Source: Haplosporangium gracile (Eukaryota > Mortierellomycota > Mortierellomycetes > Mortierellales > Mortierellaceae). Taken from it: a stretch of 58,424 nucleotides of DNA. Positions 13,889 to 25,449 of the stretch are shown piece by piece. The translations under genes were made by a program, and so were the position numbers. Position 1 is the stretch's first letter; every line of letters begins with the position of its first letter. The stretch lies in the NCBI GenBank assembly GCA_015499985.1, contig JAAAUF010000142.1, forward strand, positions 1-58,424. The letters are read 5' to 3'. Below the pieces are notes generated by a model, which worked only from the letters and a program-made list of their open reading frames with translations, searched no databases and had not been told where the DNA came from.

Positions 13889-15795
13889 CTATTCGAGTTT
13901 TTGAAGCTCGGCCATGACCAGCTCGTAGACAAAGAAGGTCACAGCGTTAACGGGGAAGGCCCGAAGCAGCGCAGGGGTAGCTCCTCTCATAAAAACGCCC
14001 ATTCCTTCGCTCCTGTATGACCGGATCGCACAGTCAACCATGCCCTTGTAGGGTGCACTCGAAAGGGTCTTGGAGTGACCCTGTCGACTCGTCTGGTGCA
14101 TCAATCCACGTGCCTCGTTGTGGCTCTTGGAGAGAAGACTTGTCGATGGTGTAGGGATCCTTGCAGTGGCAGTAGTGGGGAGAGTCCTCAAGGCGTCTGT
14201 TGACATCAAGTGAGGTTGTGTCTGCAAGCGTGTTTTGATCACATCTATAAACGAGCGAGGATATCGGGATAGAAGATAAGGGGTTGGTGGTAAGTTGACG
14301 GTCGTTGTACTGTGGTTATTCATAAGCCTGTTTTGCCACATGGCATTGTTTTCCACACAAGACTGCAACGAAAGAAAAAATGGTCTTACCTAGAGGGTAT
14401 ATGCTTGCCCATGAAAGTGTTCCCGCCACCCCTCCCGCAAAGAGCAGTTTCCAGGTGTTGATTCCTCCTGTTTCTCCAGCAGGGACTTCTAGGCCCCTCT
14501 TCAGTCCCTCGTATGCACTAAACAGGTCGACATACGCGGGCGTAAGAAAAATAATGTTTCTTTACAGTGAGTTTCGAAACAGCAATAAAAAAAAGCAATT
14601 GAAAAGGTATCATCCGCCCCAAAGGAGGGCACAAAAAGAACATAAACAAACAACACGATAACATTTCTCTGTTTGGGCAGCTTACAGAAAGTAAACGCCA
14701 TAGCCCGGAGCATCTCGTAGGATTGTGACCCAGCCGCCTTGGTAGAGACCTCGCAGCCCAAACCGTCTGATCACATCCTTGGTGACATGCCAAGATCCCG
14801 ATTCGCTCAGGATAGCCTTTTGGGCGGCAGCCGAAGATGTGGGGTCCAGTCTTGATGCAATGACCTGTGCCCTGCATTTGACCAACTCTGTCGGAGTACT
14901 GACCAAGAAGCAGGCCACACCGGCTACGAATCCCGCTGCAAAAACATGTGACAGCGGTTGGAGGGATGGGGTTGTTGAGGATGGTGGTGCCACGACTTCA
15001 AGAAAACGCATTGATGCCGAGTATGAAGCGAACAAAATGGAGTTGAGTCCTGCCAAACCTACAATCGGTGAACTGATACCCTTGAACAATGACCTGATCT
15101 ACATGGTTGAAAAGTAACGTTATGGAAAAATGAGGAAAAAGTACAGAGTTAGGCAATAATTTTCCACGAGCGAGCACAACAGTTTTTCTCGAAAAAGGGG
15201 AACAATGCGTCCATGTGTTTTTTNNNNNNNNNNNNNNNNNNNNNNNNNNNNNNNNNNNNNNNNNNNNNNNNNNNNNNNNAGCGGGCGGTACATTTACCCC
15301 TTCATTTTGGACCATAGCGGATAGGCTGGGGTTCTTGGCTCCTCGGTTCCTTGTTGCTGTTCCTGAGGCATCACCCTGTGCTTGCAATCTAACCTATTTG
15401 GAGTGAATTGCCCAATTGGAAGAGTCAATTTTTTTATCTTTAGTCAAATAGTCATAATTTTTTTTTCTCCTGAAGAGATGAAGGGAAGAAGTGTCACTCC
15501 AAAGTATTAAAAGATCGTCTCTCTGGATTATGTTCGTTACCTTAAGTACATCCAGGGGGCTCCCGATGATCAATCCTGCGACGCCACTAATGTAGCCTAT
15601 TGGTGATGAATGATGGCACTCTTTTGTTAATTGGCCAACCATGGAAGGTTGGGGCTGAATGATACTCCATCCCTGCGACCAGGTGTTTGCTGGACAAAAA
15701 AGGAGCTTTGTTGCAATCTGTGGGTAGCAATGACTACTATTTCATTTGCTCACTTGCCTGCGATAAAGTCGTTGACACTGCTAGCTAGAAACGCA
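13889..15795 (-). CDS. Mitochondrial carrier family transporter (5' end unresolved)
   Basis: Inner-membrane SLC25-type carrier with three repeats. Repeat 1: NDFIA/GYISGVAGLIIG then PLDVLK joined to VRLQAQ. Repeat 2: FKGISSPIVGLAGLNSILFA, then STPTELVKCRAQ. Repeat 3: GGVAGTLSWASIYPLDVIKT, ending LRAFPVNAVTFFVYELVMAE. The mix of GISSPIVG and GLNSILF is typical of the carnitine/ornithine/basic amino acid carrier group, but the substrate cannot be fixed from sequence. One intron (about 15765-15612) uses a GC donor, GCAAGT. The assembly gap lies in the intron between NEG and IRSLFKG, so no coding sequence seems lost. The first exon above LASSVNDFIA was not resolved; an ATG near 15870 does not join in frame with standard splice sites. 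Confidence 0.82.
15224..15279. other. Assembly gap (N run)
   Basis: 56 N. Flanking coding reads MVQNEG then a GTAAAT donor on one side, and a CATGTAG acceptor followed by IRSLFKGIS on the other, so the gap is intronic in the carrier gene. Its true size is unknown. Confidence 0.9.
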
Positions 15796-15879
15796 CACAG
15801 GGGCAAAAAAGAGGAAGGAGGAAGGAGTTACTCGGTTAGACAAGGCTCATCACCAACTGTGTTGAGGTCATAGGCTGAA

Positions 15880-16974
15880 TGAGAGGAAGAGAGGGTGATG
15901 GCGGGAGAGTGCATGTACCCATGGCGAAAGTGCTCGTGTGTGAATGTGGAGAAGTGTGGGGTGTGAGTGTGTGAGCGAGTGTGGAGTGTCAAAGTGGGGT
16001 AAGCAGCAGGTGAGCGAGACGGTTGCAGGTGAAAAGAAGGGAAGGCGGGAGGAGGAGGTAGAGAAAGAGAGCAGCAAGTGAGAGGAAGGACGAAGAAGGA
16101 AAAGAAAGAAAAGAAAAGAAGAGAAAGAAACGACGAAGTGTTCAGGCAAAGTAAAACGAAAAAAAACGGCTGAAAAAAAAAATGACGGGCAAAAGAAGAA
16201 AAAAAGATCGGCCTGGTTTTTATTCTGTGTGCTCGACAGTGGGGACGGTTCTTTCTGTGCGGAAGACAGCAAAGCCATCATTTGACTGGCTATCTTTAAT
16301 GTCTCTATCATTCCGATCGTAAAGAGAATGAGAGAGACCGAGGGAGAGTACGATGGATCCACTGGGATGTCTCTCCGATAAAAGACAATTCAGGGTCGAC
16401 ACAACCGAGAGTCTTTGTATTTTTGTCTTCCCTCCTTTTTTTCACAAGTGTCTGTTCCTGCAGTTTCGATCAGAAATATTGTTGTCTGTGTCTTGTGAAT
16501 GTTGTGTATGTAGTCTTCCTCCCACATGGCTTTTCAAAAAATTGAGCAAAGCACCCTCGTTCCTAGATTTTCTACTTCCCTTGGTCAACCTTACATCCCT
16601 TTTTGACCTTCACTTCTCAAACAAGCCCGACATGCTCCTCCTTGCTATGGCGACAGACCGAACTGGAGCTGGGCACTTGTGCTGTCCCTGTTGCCTTTGT
16701 GAATCGATTCTTTCCCTCTACAGTCCTTGGACTTGCACATAAAGAGGGCCTTCTACGGACATGCTCCTAAGGACCTTCCCCTGAAGGAAGAAAGTGGTGA
16801 CGATTTAGAATATATCTGTTCGCACCAGCAGTGATAGCATCTACACGTGACTTCACCCTATTTCCTGTCTTTCTACAGTGAGCGATCCCGCATAAAGGTT
16901 TTTTTGTGTTTTTGTTTTTGTTCTTTTCTGTTCTTTACTTCACTTCACTTCCCTTCCACAACACATACTTCAAA
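15880..16974. promoter_or_regulatory. Divergent promoter region, carrier (-) and NDK (+)
   Basis: No supported coding sequence. On the minus strand 16200-15880 is strongly C/T-rich, as seen ahead of several genes here; on the plus strand T/C-rich sequence precedes the NDK start. It serves as the shared upstream region of two divergent genes. Confidence 0.45.
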
Positions 16975-17937
16975 ATGGTCCTTGAGCGCACTTACATTAT
17001 GGTACGGATACCCTCTCCCTCTGTCTCGCCATCTATCCCGTTAAGAAATACACGTCCGCAAGCAATACAAGGAACTACGGAACAGCCAAGGAATTAAGAA
17101 AGCAGAGTACTAATCATTTTTTTTTATGAACGTGTTTGTTCATTCCATTCCATCGCTAATAGGTTAAGCCCGACGGTGTCGAGCGTGGTCTCGTTGGTGA
17201 GATCATCAAGCGTTTCGAGAACAAGGGTTTCCAGCTCATTGCCCTCGAGCTCAAGACCGTACGTCTTTGTACTCGATTTTTTTTTGTTACTCTCGCGCAA
17301 GGATTATTTTCTTATCGCTTAATTGCTATATCACGCATCGCCAGCCTTTTATTCCTTTTCTCCCACGTTCCCTTCACGCCTCCTGAGAATTTTTCATTGC
17401 GTGGTTCATGTTACATGGTGTACTGACAACTTTCCTTGCGTCTTTTACTTTTCTGAACCTAATAGCCCACCCGTGAGCTCCTCGAGAAGCACTACGCCGA
17501 CCTTTCCTCCAAGCCTTTCTTCGGTGGTCTCATGAACTACATGACCTCCGGCCCCGTTGTACGTTTTTCTTTCATTTTTCTCAGCAGTCGCTAAGCACTC
17601 GCATTATGTCGTTTGATGACGTTGGACGCCTTTCTATGCTCTCAACTGGATCATATCTCTAACTTCTTTTCTTTTCTTTACCACCAATAACGTTCAATAG
17701 GTCGCCATGGTCTGGTCCGGAAAGGGTGTTGTCAAGTCTGGCCGTGTCCTTCTCGGTGAGACCAACCCCCTCGCCTCCCTCCCCGGCACCATCCGCGGTG
17801 ACTTCTGCATTGACGTCGGCCGCAACCTCTGCCACGGTTCCGACTCTGTCGAGAACGCCGAGAAGGAGATTGCCCTCTGGTTCCCCCACGGTGTCATCTC
17901 CCACACCCGCGTCATGGAGAAGCTCATCTACGAGTAA
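16975..17937 (+). CDS. YNK1: Nucleoside diphosphate kinase
   Basis: Transfers the gamma phosphate between NTPs and NDPs through a phospho-histidine, keeping nucleotide pools balanced, mostly in the cytosol. Four exons, 16975-17001, 17163-17258, 17466-17558 and 17701-17937, all joined at phase 0, give 150 residues, the usual family length. It starts [15 protein letters not shown]; other landmarks are [11 protein letters not shown] and the active-site segment [10 protein letters not shown] with catalytic His117. Most family members have NIIHGSD, so Cys at 116 is a mild oddity. It ends MEKLIYE. Introns of 161, 207 and 142 nt with standard sites. C-rich third codon positions suggest high expression. 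Confidence 0.97.
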
Positions 17938-18787
17938 ATCCTTGTGGTTCTTTCCTAACAGATGCACCAACAAACTCTTTTTATCTCTGAATAAAAAACA
18001 CTATTAAACCCAATCTCCGTTCACTCTTCTTTCTTTGGGAACTGATATTGGGACGCGGCATTTCAAGAGGCTTATAAAAAAAAGGAAATTGGGAACTGTA
18101 AGAGCGATTTTCCTCACACTGTAATCACAGTGGAGTAGCAGAGAAGTTTCATGGGTTCCCGATCCAATTGAGAGGCACTGCGCCCGTCTGTTTCTCTTCT
18201 GTGATTGTCACTGATGCGATACGATGTGATGGAGGACGGGCCACACATTTCGAAGAAGAGGCTCGTGCCAAATGGATAGGGGTGAAGAGGGACATGTAGG
18301 ATATTCTGAAAAAAGAAAACATGAAATGGCGTGTGGACTAGAAGGGGGAAGGTTGAGGAGACACTCCTCGAAAAAAAAAAAAAAAAACTAATCTGTTTGT
18401 GTGTTCAAATTGGGCTCAGAAGGCAGGTATGTATGGATCCAATCCATTTTCTATTTTCCTTCTTTTTTCGCCATCTCACATCATAGCCTTTGAAAAACGT
18501 GGAGCGTCATCTCTTTTTTCTTTAATATTTTTTTTTATTGTATGGTATAGTACAAGGACATTAGGAGGAGGAAGAGGAGAAGAGGGTAGATATTTTGCCA
18601 CGAAAAAGATAATAGCGTGCAAAAGCATAGAGATAGTATAAGTATGCAGAAGAAGAAAGCATGAGAGCAACCATTGATCAGGCAGGCAGGCAGGCAGGCA
18701 AACAGCCCAGACCGACTCAGCTGCCATCCTGAATCTGCGACCAAGTATTCGCCGCCATCTTCGATATTTTCCACGAGCGTGGCGTTT
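17938..18787. other. Convergent intergenic region, NDK to BOS1
   Basis: The 3' flanks of two convergent genes. It holds an A-run at 18371-18387 and, at 18679-18700, a short CAGG tetranucleotide repeat of about five units. No gene seen. Confidence 0.5.
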
Positions 18788-20496
18788 TTAAGTGAGGTAG
18801 TGAATGATGGCCCACAAGGCCAACAAGGTAACGCAGACACCGGCGTAAAAGATCCATTTGTCTTCACTGCTCCTGCGCTCAATCAACTGAATGACATTGC
18901 GGGACAAGCCCAGGGTATTCGCAGCATCCAGCATCTTGCGTTGAGTCGACTATTTTTCGCATCGATTGAAAACAGATGCATACTTAGTTCAGGGCACTCA
19001 TCACTCTTCACAGCTTCGTTGGTAACCTTCAACGTTCACAGTTCGCAAGAACAAGCACTCCAACTTACTTTGAGCATGGTCTTTTGTTGGTAGAGGTTGT
19101 CGAGGGCAGCTTTTCCTTGGTGCAACATATCGTCGAGTTGCATTCCGGTCCTCTGAGCAAAGTCGCGTTCCCTCATCGCATGTGCTTGTTGCAAGTAAGG
19201 TGAGGCAGATGTTGCCTGATAAGGGTGTTCCACTGGGACACGCGATTGTCTTCTCTCCAACAACTGTGCACGATTCCTTCCATGTGAAAGCTATCAGTCA
19301 TGAAGGTGTAGGAACGTAGATGGTAATTAGTGTTTGTTCTCGTCGCACATTTAGGTACATGCGCTCTGTGTAAAAATGTCAGTTGAGTGATTTCGGCTCG
19401 ACAGACTTCGTACCTGCTCCTCTCGACTCTTCAGTTGTGCAAAACTCCTGTTAATGGCGTCATAGTCCTCGCGGAACTTTGTCACACGTCTATTTCGTCG
19501 ATAATGTCATTGAAGCACATTCGAAACAATAGGTTAGCTCCACCAGCGATTCAATGCCCATGATCCCCTCTATTCGCTCCAACTGTGTCAACAGAAGCCT
19601 CTCCTTCCCAGATCGACAAAATGCACTCACGCGAAAGCCTTCTCCCGTTTAACGTCAATCATCTCCTTTTTGGCCATGGCGTCGTAGTCGTCAATAGATC
19701 TCTTGAAAGCATTGACGGTAGCGGTAATTTGACCTAATCGAGCAAGATGAGATATTTCACAAGGGGAATATTAATAACTGCAAAAAATAAAGAGCAAAAG
19801 GAGACGAAGGTCCTGTGAGATATTGCTTCAGCAGTATAGCATGTGGCGGTGAGGTAAAGGATGTAAACATAGATCAATAGCTTGCTGCCCATTGTCATTA
19901 TCGTCCACAGCAGTGTGGAGTCGTTAACATTTCTGTAGTCCGTATGGCCACTCGTTCTTTCAGACCATATGTTGACGTTGTCGAAGAAGCTGGCCGTGCG
20001 ATTCGTCGATAAGTCGACCGATCCAAAAATATCAAACGTGGCAGAAAAAGACAATTACAGCCCAAAGCTTGTTGCCCGGTGTTCATTCCTTCGTCCTCGT
20101 CCATCCACGTCTCGGTGAAACTGTCGGTTCATCCTGTCATCTGTCGTCTGGCCAGAAACGTGACAACCGCCTGTTTCCTCTTTATCCATCTACGTGTTCC
20201 CTCATCTATTTCCAGCAAAGTGTTCATCGAAAGTCTGCCGAATGTGCATGCTGGGTTACTGTTTCACTTGTTCAATGTCCCTGTCAGCGTGTCCTGTTCC
20301 TGACTTTGAGAGACTCTTCCTGTCGATATGGGAGCGAGGCGTGAAGCGAAGAAAAGAAATAAGTGGTGATAGAAAGCAGAGGGCATAGGCTATTACCCTG
20401 AAGAGCGACACTAGTGTCTTCGCCGGTCTGGAACTTTTCCAGGTCTCGCTGCAGGGCATTGACCTGCTTCAAGGCATGGTTGTATAATGAGTTCAT
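18788..20496 (-). CDS. BOS1: Bos1/membrin-type ER-Golgi SNARE
   Basis: A Qb-SNARE of ER-to-Golgi vesicle fusion. It starts MNSLYNHALKQVNALQRDLE, closely matching yeast Bos1 (MNALYNHAVKQ...), then SVALQG/QITATVNAFKRSI, a coiled region with RVTKFREDYD, the SNARE motif region ending LDAANTLGLSRNVIQLIERR, and a C-terminal tail anchor (WIFYAGVCVTLLALWAIIHY, then LT). Five exons: about 20496-20395, 19734-19632, about 19490-19412, about 19280-19070, and 18949-18788. About 218 residues, in the family range. Intron 1 is about 660 nt, far longer than the other introns here; ORFs inside it have no support. It is divergent from the orphan mitochondrial gene to its right. Confidence 0.88.
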
Positions 20497-21017
20497 CCTG
20501 TGTCTGTCTGTGTGCTGCTTGGTTATGCGTTATCTTGATGTTGTTCTGGCGTTCCTGTTTCGAGTTTGTTGATGGGGTATGAGGTAGAATAGAGAGAGTG
20601 AGAGAAAGAGTAAGCCAAGAAGATGAAAAAAATGAGAGAAGCACTTTAACCCAACAGTGCATGTACCAGTCGTGTCCTATGTCGAAACAGAGCAGAGCAC
20701 AAAAGAGCAAAAAAAGGTGAGCGTATTCACACGTGACAAGTATTACTTCCCATCGCATACACAACGGTTTTTCTATTCTGCCTGCAGGCTGCAGCTCTGC
20801 ATCTCTTCATTTTTTTCCATTTCTGGCGATGTACTCGTACTACGTCCCGAAAAAGGTATTTTTCAAGAAAATATAGAGTTTGTATCACCCCCTCTTCCTC
20901 CCTTGGATGCCATATCTTCTTGCGTCTGCTCATTTGCTTCACAATTTCCTTTCATATCCATCAACTCAGAACTCTCTTTGTCGTCGTCGTCGTCTTGGTT
21001 TCTTGGCCAAGGGCGCT

Positions 21018-21024
21018 TATAAAA
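21018..21024 (+). promoter_or_regulatory. TATA box
   Basis: TATAAAA about 160 bases ahead of the start at 21177. The GFA1 gene has one at a similar distance. Confidence 0.5.
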
Positions 21025-21176
21025 GCCCGTCTTCGTCCTTTCTTTTTTACTTCATCATCATCCGCAACATCACACAAAACAAAACAAAACAAAAAAAGAA
21101 CAAGCACCTACAACGAACACACCTACAGCCAACTCCACCACTTTCTTTCTCTCGTCATAAAACAAAAAATATCATA

Positions 21177-22673
21177 ATGCTGTCCGTGTCGAATCCAATG
21201 GCCCGCCTGGTCTCTGTCGCCAACGCAACTCGGCTCCTCCGCACCCTCCCAAAACGCACCTTCACCTCCTCCTCTCCTTCTTCCTCGGCCAAATTCAATG
21301 GCTTCTTCAACTCCTCTTCACCTTACAACCACTTCGCCGCCGCTGCTGCTCCTTCTTCAGCTTCAACCACACCCCTGTCACGCTTCGCTGCTCAATCCTC
21401 GCAAAAGTTTCAACAACCACGATTCTTCTCCTCCTCTCCACTTGGACCGTCGTCCGCTGCCTCTAAGGTCCCAAAGTCCTCCTCCTCTGCCCTGAAGCAG
21501 GTCCAATCTGTCCGCAACTACTCACACCACTCCTGGCACGGTGAGCCTCATGAAGGTCGACGCGCCGCCTGGTTCGGTCGCTTTGGACGTCACCACCGTG
21601 GCGGCGATGCTTCCGCTGCCGCCGGTAAAGCCGCCGCCGGACTCCATGGAGCCAAGTTCGAGGCCGAGGTCCATAGACACATCCGCGACACCTGGAACTA
21701 CGGTTGCCGCCGTGGCTATCACCACCATCACTTCCACAACCGCCGTTACCGCCCTCGCCGATTTCTCTTCCGAATGATGGTTCTTTCTACAGTTCTGGTC
21801 GCCGTTCCCATGGTCATGATCTTTGACGCCCCCTGCAACACTCTTGTCTATGTTCCTCTGACTGTTGGAGGTGCCGGGTTGGCGCTCATGTTGACCGGTC
21901 GTCTGTTGTACATTGCTCTGCCAATCTTTGCCATCGGTGGCGCGGTCATGTTCTGGGCTACTACTATGCCTGCCGCCAACACCATCAAGGACCTCCAGAA
22001 GATCCTACAGCGCGATGAAAAGTCTAGTGGTAATGGTCGGTACACCCCTTCCGCCTTGTCAGCCCTCGGCGCCGATTGGGAGGTCCAGCCCGCAAGACCC
22101 GACGAATGGTTCCGTTGGACCTTCCCTACCATCTCCCCTACCTCCAAGGGTGGTGACAAGTCCGACGCCGCGTCCTTGGACAAACTGAGCGTCCGTATGG
22201 CAATCTTGGACCCCCACGACCAAAGTGAGTACAAGGCCAAGACCATGAAGTTCCTCGACAAGTTCCAAGAAAACAAAGAAATCTCCTCCAAGATGCGTCG
22301 TCACTTCAAGGACCACGCTGACTCTGATTCGAACCCGTACCACCGCGAATGTGGCCGCATGATGGAGTCGCTAAAGGTCCAACGCGACGGTGACCACATC
22401 CTGGTCCAGATGGAAGACGACGGAGCCAAGATGATGGACCAGCCCTGGGCGAAAAAGTACCTTGCCCTGGGTCAGATTGTCGACCGTGCCGCTTCAGAGA
22501 TGGAGGCTGCCCGTCCCGGTATGAAGTTGGGTGAGCAGGTGGTTCTGGTCCACAAGAGCGATAAGAGACGTGGAGAGCATGACTCGTTTTGGCGTCGTTG
22601 GTCTCCTTATGGCGACTTGTCGCTCCGGATCCCTTTTGACCGCACCTGGGTCAAGGACCTTAGTGACGAGTGA
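21177..22673 (+). CDS. Hypothetical mitochondrial multi-pass membrane protein
   Basis: A single uninterrupted exon of 498 codons. The N-terminal 30 residues are rich in Arg, Ser and Ala with no acid (MLSVSNPMARLVSVANATRL), typical of a mitochondrial presequence. Residues 30-115 are Ser/Ala low-complexity, 115-195 are His/Arg/Gly-rich (YHHHHFHNRRYRPRR). Three hydrophobic segments lie at about 199-216, 224-240 and 243-262. The C-terminal 230 residues are soluble, charged, with a well-formed alpha/beta look. The upstream frame stays open to 20880, but CT-rich codons there and the TATA box point to the ATG at 21177. I do not recognise the family. Inner-membrane location is inference from the presequence and membrane segments. 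Strong C-ending codon bias indicates a real expressed gene. Confidence 0.8.
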   Translation: MLSVSNPMARLVSVANATRLLRTLPKRTFTSSSPSSSAKFNGFFNSSSPYNHFAAAAAPSSASTTPLSRFAAQSSQKFQQPRFFSSSPLGPSSAASKVPKSSSSALKQVQSVRNYSHHSWHGEPHEGRRAAWFGRFGRHHRGGDASAAAGKAAAGLHGAKFEAEVHRHIRDTWNYGCRRGYHHHHFHNRRYRPRRFLFRMMVLSTVLVAVPMVMIFDAPCNTLVYVPLTVGGAGLALMLTGRLLYIALPIFAIGGAVMFWATTMPAANTIKDLQKILQRDEKSSGNGRYTPSALSALGADWEVQPARPDEWFRWTFPTISPTSKGGDKSDAASLDKLSVRMAILDPHDQSEYKAKTMKFLDKFQENKEISSKMRRHFKDHADSDSNPYHRECGRMMESLKVQRDGDHILVQMEDDGAKMMDQPWAKKYLALGQIVDRAASEMEAARPGMKLGEQVVLVHKSDKRRGEHDSFWRRWSPYGDLSLRIPFDRTWVKDLSDE

Positions 22674-23169
22674 ATCTTGCAGTACTTTGTCCACTCCCAG
22701 TTAGGCTCTTCTTTTTTTCATGATAACCAACGCCAACACCAACACCACTCTTATATACGTATGTAACGAACACCAATAAACCTTGTATTTTTAGTTAACC
22801 TCAAACACCATCCATCGCGTTCATCGTAACTGAAAGCAAAATTATTATTTAAAAAAGGGACGTGGCTAGAAGAACCGTTTTTGGGAAAGGAAAAAAAAAG
22901 AGGGAAGGTAGAGTACAAGAGTGGATCAAGGGCCGGTGAGATGTAAAGACATGGGTATAGATTTAATCTATAGCAATGAGTACATAAAAAAATGAGAGTG
23001 AGCATCGGAAAGCTGGATTTCAGTCATTCTAGTTTATGCGCTCTTTTTTGTTCTTGAATATCTCCTTGACTTACACAAATAAATAACAACAGGGTGGAAG
23101 GCTCCTGAAAAGAGGAAGGAGATGGATGGCATGGGATGGCGTTTCGAGATCGTGTCCTGTCGATTCCTG

Positions 23170-25389
23170 CTATTCTATAGACCATCGCTTGCCCGGCCCA
23201 CTGACAGACTCCATAGGGTAAATGTTAGTTCCTGACACTTTTCCAACTATTAGAGAAGTGTAAGGCAGATTTGATTAAGAGAGAGCACGTTAGCATAAAG
23301 TCAAAAAAAAAAAAGGCTGATGAGCACTGCGGATGTGCATGTCAATTGAGACACGTACTGTGAGCATTGAGGCCGTTGTTGAAGTTCTTCATGCATAGCC
23401 AGGCGAGATACAGGGTGACAACTCCAAGCAGTAGATTGAGAATCACTAGAGTAAAAGAATGAAAACGTCAGCCTTGTCAGTTTGGGTCAATTGACTAATT
23501 CGTAGTAGGGGATCTGTAAAGTAAGGAACTCAGACTTACGAAAGAACGTCAGAAACTTGTTGGCTCCAGCGAATCGGACTGGGTACTCAAAGACTTGGTT
23601 GAGTTTGATGATGTTGTAGACCAGAGTTCCTATACCCCCGCTGATAAAAGCAGCCATGGAGTATTTGCATTCGCGCTTCAGCTAGAGTTCATTGCAAAAA
23701 TAAAAAAAAAGCTTGTTAGTCTTGAGCAAATCGCACTAGGGAGTACATTTAGGAGAGCAATCCGATATCAAATACTGAAATGCGATAAAGGCCGAATGTG
23801 ATTAAGCAGAATGTGCGACGACCAGTGGAGGGAGATAGAGAAAGCACTTACACCTCGCCATGCAAGAACGGGCAATACGATGCACGCTCCCACGGATAAG
23901 ACGAGATGGATGATCAGGACATTCCTAAAATTCACTTGCTCTGATGGGCTGACTGGCCCTTTGCTATTACTCCCGTCAGCAAGGGAGTTGTACGTGAGTA
24001 CAATGACTGAAAGGAACTGCGCCGAAAATCCGAGCTGAAAAAAGATGTCGAACTTGAGAATCATGATAAAGATCTGATAGATCTTATACATATCTACGTC
24101 GAATTGTCAAAATAAAAAATGGTTAAGGAAGTCGAAAATACGTGCCAGTTAAAGCAAAACGACATCGCGGTCAAGGCTCATGGACCCGAGCTGCCCTCAA
24201 AACTGATATCCTAGCATCCTGTATTTACCTCGCATAGCCAGGTCGGCTCCAATTTTTTTGTAGATGCTCCAACCGAACTCCTTGTACAATTTGTAGGCGA
24301 TAAAGGCGAATCCTGATGCAAAGATGACCATGAGCGCGACAACAGCAATTTCGTACGGTTTTGAAGCGTGGTAGGGTGTCGCGGTGGGGTTGCGTGCAAA
24401 AATGTTGAGGATCATATTGGACAGCGTGTTTGTTTCTTCCGTCCAGACAAGAATATCGGAAGCCTGCTTCACTTGAACCCCTGCGTAGGCGACCATGGCG
24501 GCGTTGAAGGCGACCAAGGCCATGATCTGGATGGTGTTTTTGTTGAACATCTATCGACAGTAACCAGGTAAGGGAGCAACCATATGAGCGCTACATAGCT
24601 TGGGCAAAACACCAAACGCAAGCACAACTGTTCCAATTCAAGACCCTGCTTAACCTACTGCGTCGCACAAGAGGATGAGCTGAAAGATCTGGGCGACGAT
24701 AAATAGTACATGGTACACTGAGAGAACGCTAGTAGTCTGTAAGATCTCGGGCTCCTTTGCTCCAGTTACATTGTGCTGTGGAATCTGATAAAGGGCGACG
24801 GTTGCTGGTACAAACGCCCGCTTAATGTTGGAGGTTTCGATTGAATGGAGTCGAAAGATGACGGCCTCGAGTGCTATTATTACGACCGCTTGGATGCCGG
24901 ATAGAGCCAAGGAGTACCTTGACCATATCGAGTCACCGGCCTAGAGGTGGCAGAGGGTAAGTGAGATAGGAAATAGCGATTATCAGCACCTGGAGCAAAC
25001 AAGGTCATGGCGTGGATATGGAATACGGTGAGAGTAGAGAAGACGAGCCACAGCCGCCGGTGCAGCAGTAAGAGTAGGACTGCAAAAAGATGGCTGATTG
25101 AACAAGTGCCTCGCAGCAGTCAATTACGCCCACTCGAATATGTTGTCATCCCGATAGTCCAAGGACGTTCTTTTTATATCCGCTGTAGTCCTGTAGTCCA
25201 CATGTGTTTGCATTGATGCTGTTATTTATTATCGGAAGGTCCAGTCCTGTCTGGTCGATTTGTGCGCACCTTGAAAGCACCAAACAGACCAAAAAATAAA
25301 TAAAGGGTTGCGCCAGCAAGTTCAGCCAGGTATCGAACAATTGCTCCTGTCCAGCCCTTGCTCAGTTCCTGTCCTGCTCTGATAATCAT
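23170..25389 (-). CDS. UPF0658-type Golgi membrane protein (5' end tentative)
   Basis: A multi-pass membrane protein with at least six hydrophobic segments. Exon order on the minus strand: tentative 25389-25270 (starts MIIRAGQELSKGW); about 24942-24656 (GDSIWSRYSLALSG ... VLFIVAQIFQLILLCDA); 24550-24228 (MFNKNTIQIMALVAFNAAMV ... YKKIGADLAMR); about 24093-23851 (YKIYQIFIMILKFDIFFQLG); 23681-23540 (KYSMAAFISGGIGTLVYNII); about 23446-23362; and a short last exon ending GPGKRWSIE at 23170. The segment ILKFDIFFQLGFSAQF resembles the fungal UPF0658 Golgi membrane family; this is recalled, not computed. The molecular role of that family is unknown. The first junction is phase-compatible but needs an intron of about 330 nt, so the N-terminus is least sure. 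Confidence 0.65.
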
Positions 25390-25449
25390 ACAAATACACA
25401 TTCGGACGAGTGTGTATTATATATTCCAAACTGTTGTGGTCCAGTCCCT

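Noticed and set aside
19734..20104. ORFs inside BOS1 intron 1
   Set aside because: No start context, domain or codon bias; the intron is required by the Bos1 reading frame.
20880..21176. Upstream extension of the 498-residue protein
   Set aside because: Frame is open but contains the TATA box and A/C-rich leader sequence; the presequence begins at 21177.
24990..25079. Extra exon LLLLLHRRLWLVFSTLTVFH in the UPF0658-type gene
   Set aside because: It looks membrane-like, but no standard splice phase joins it to the next exon; skipping it keeps the frame.
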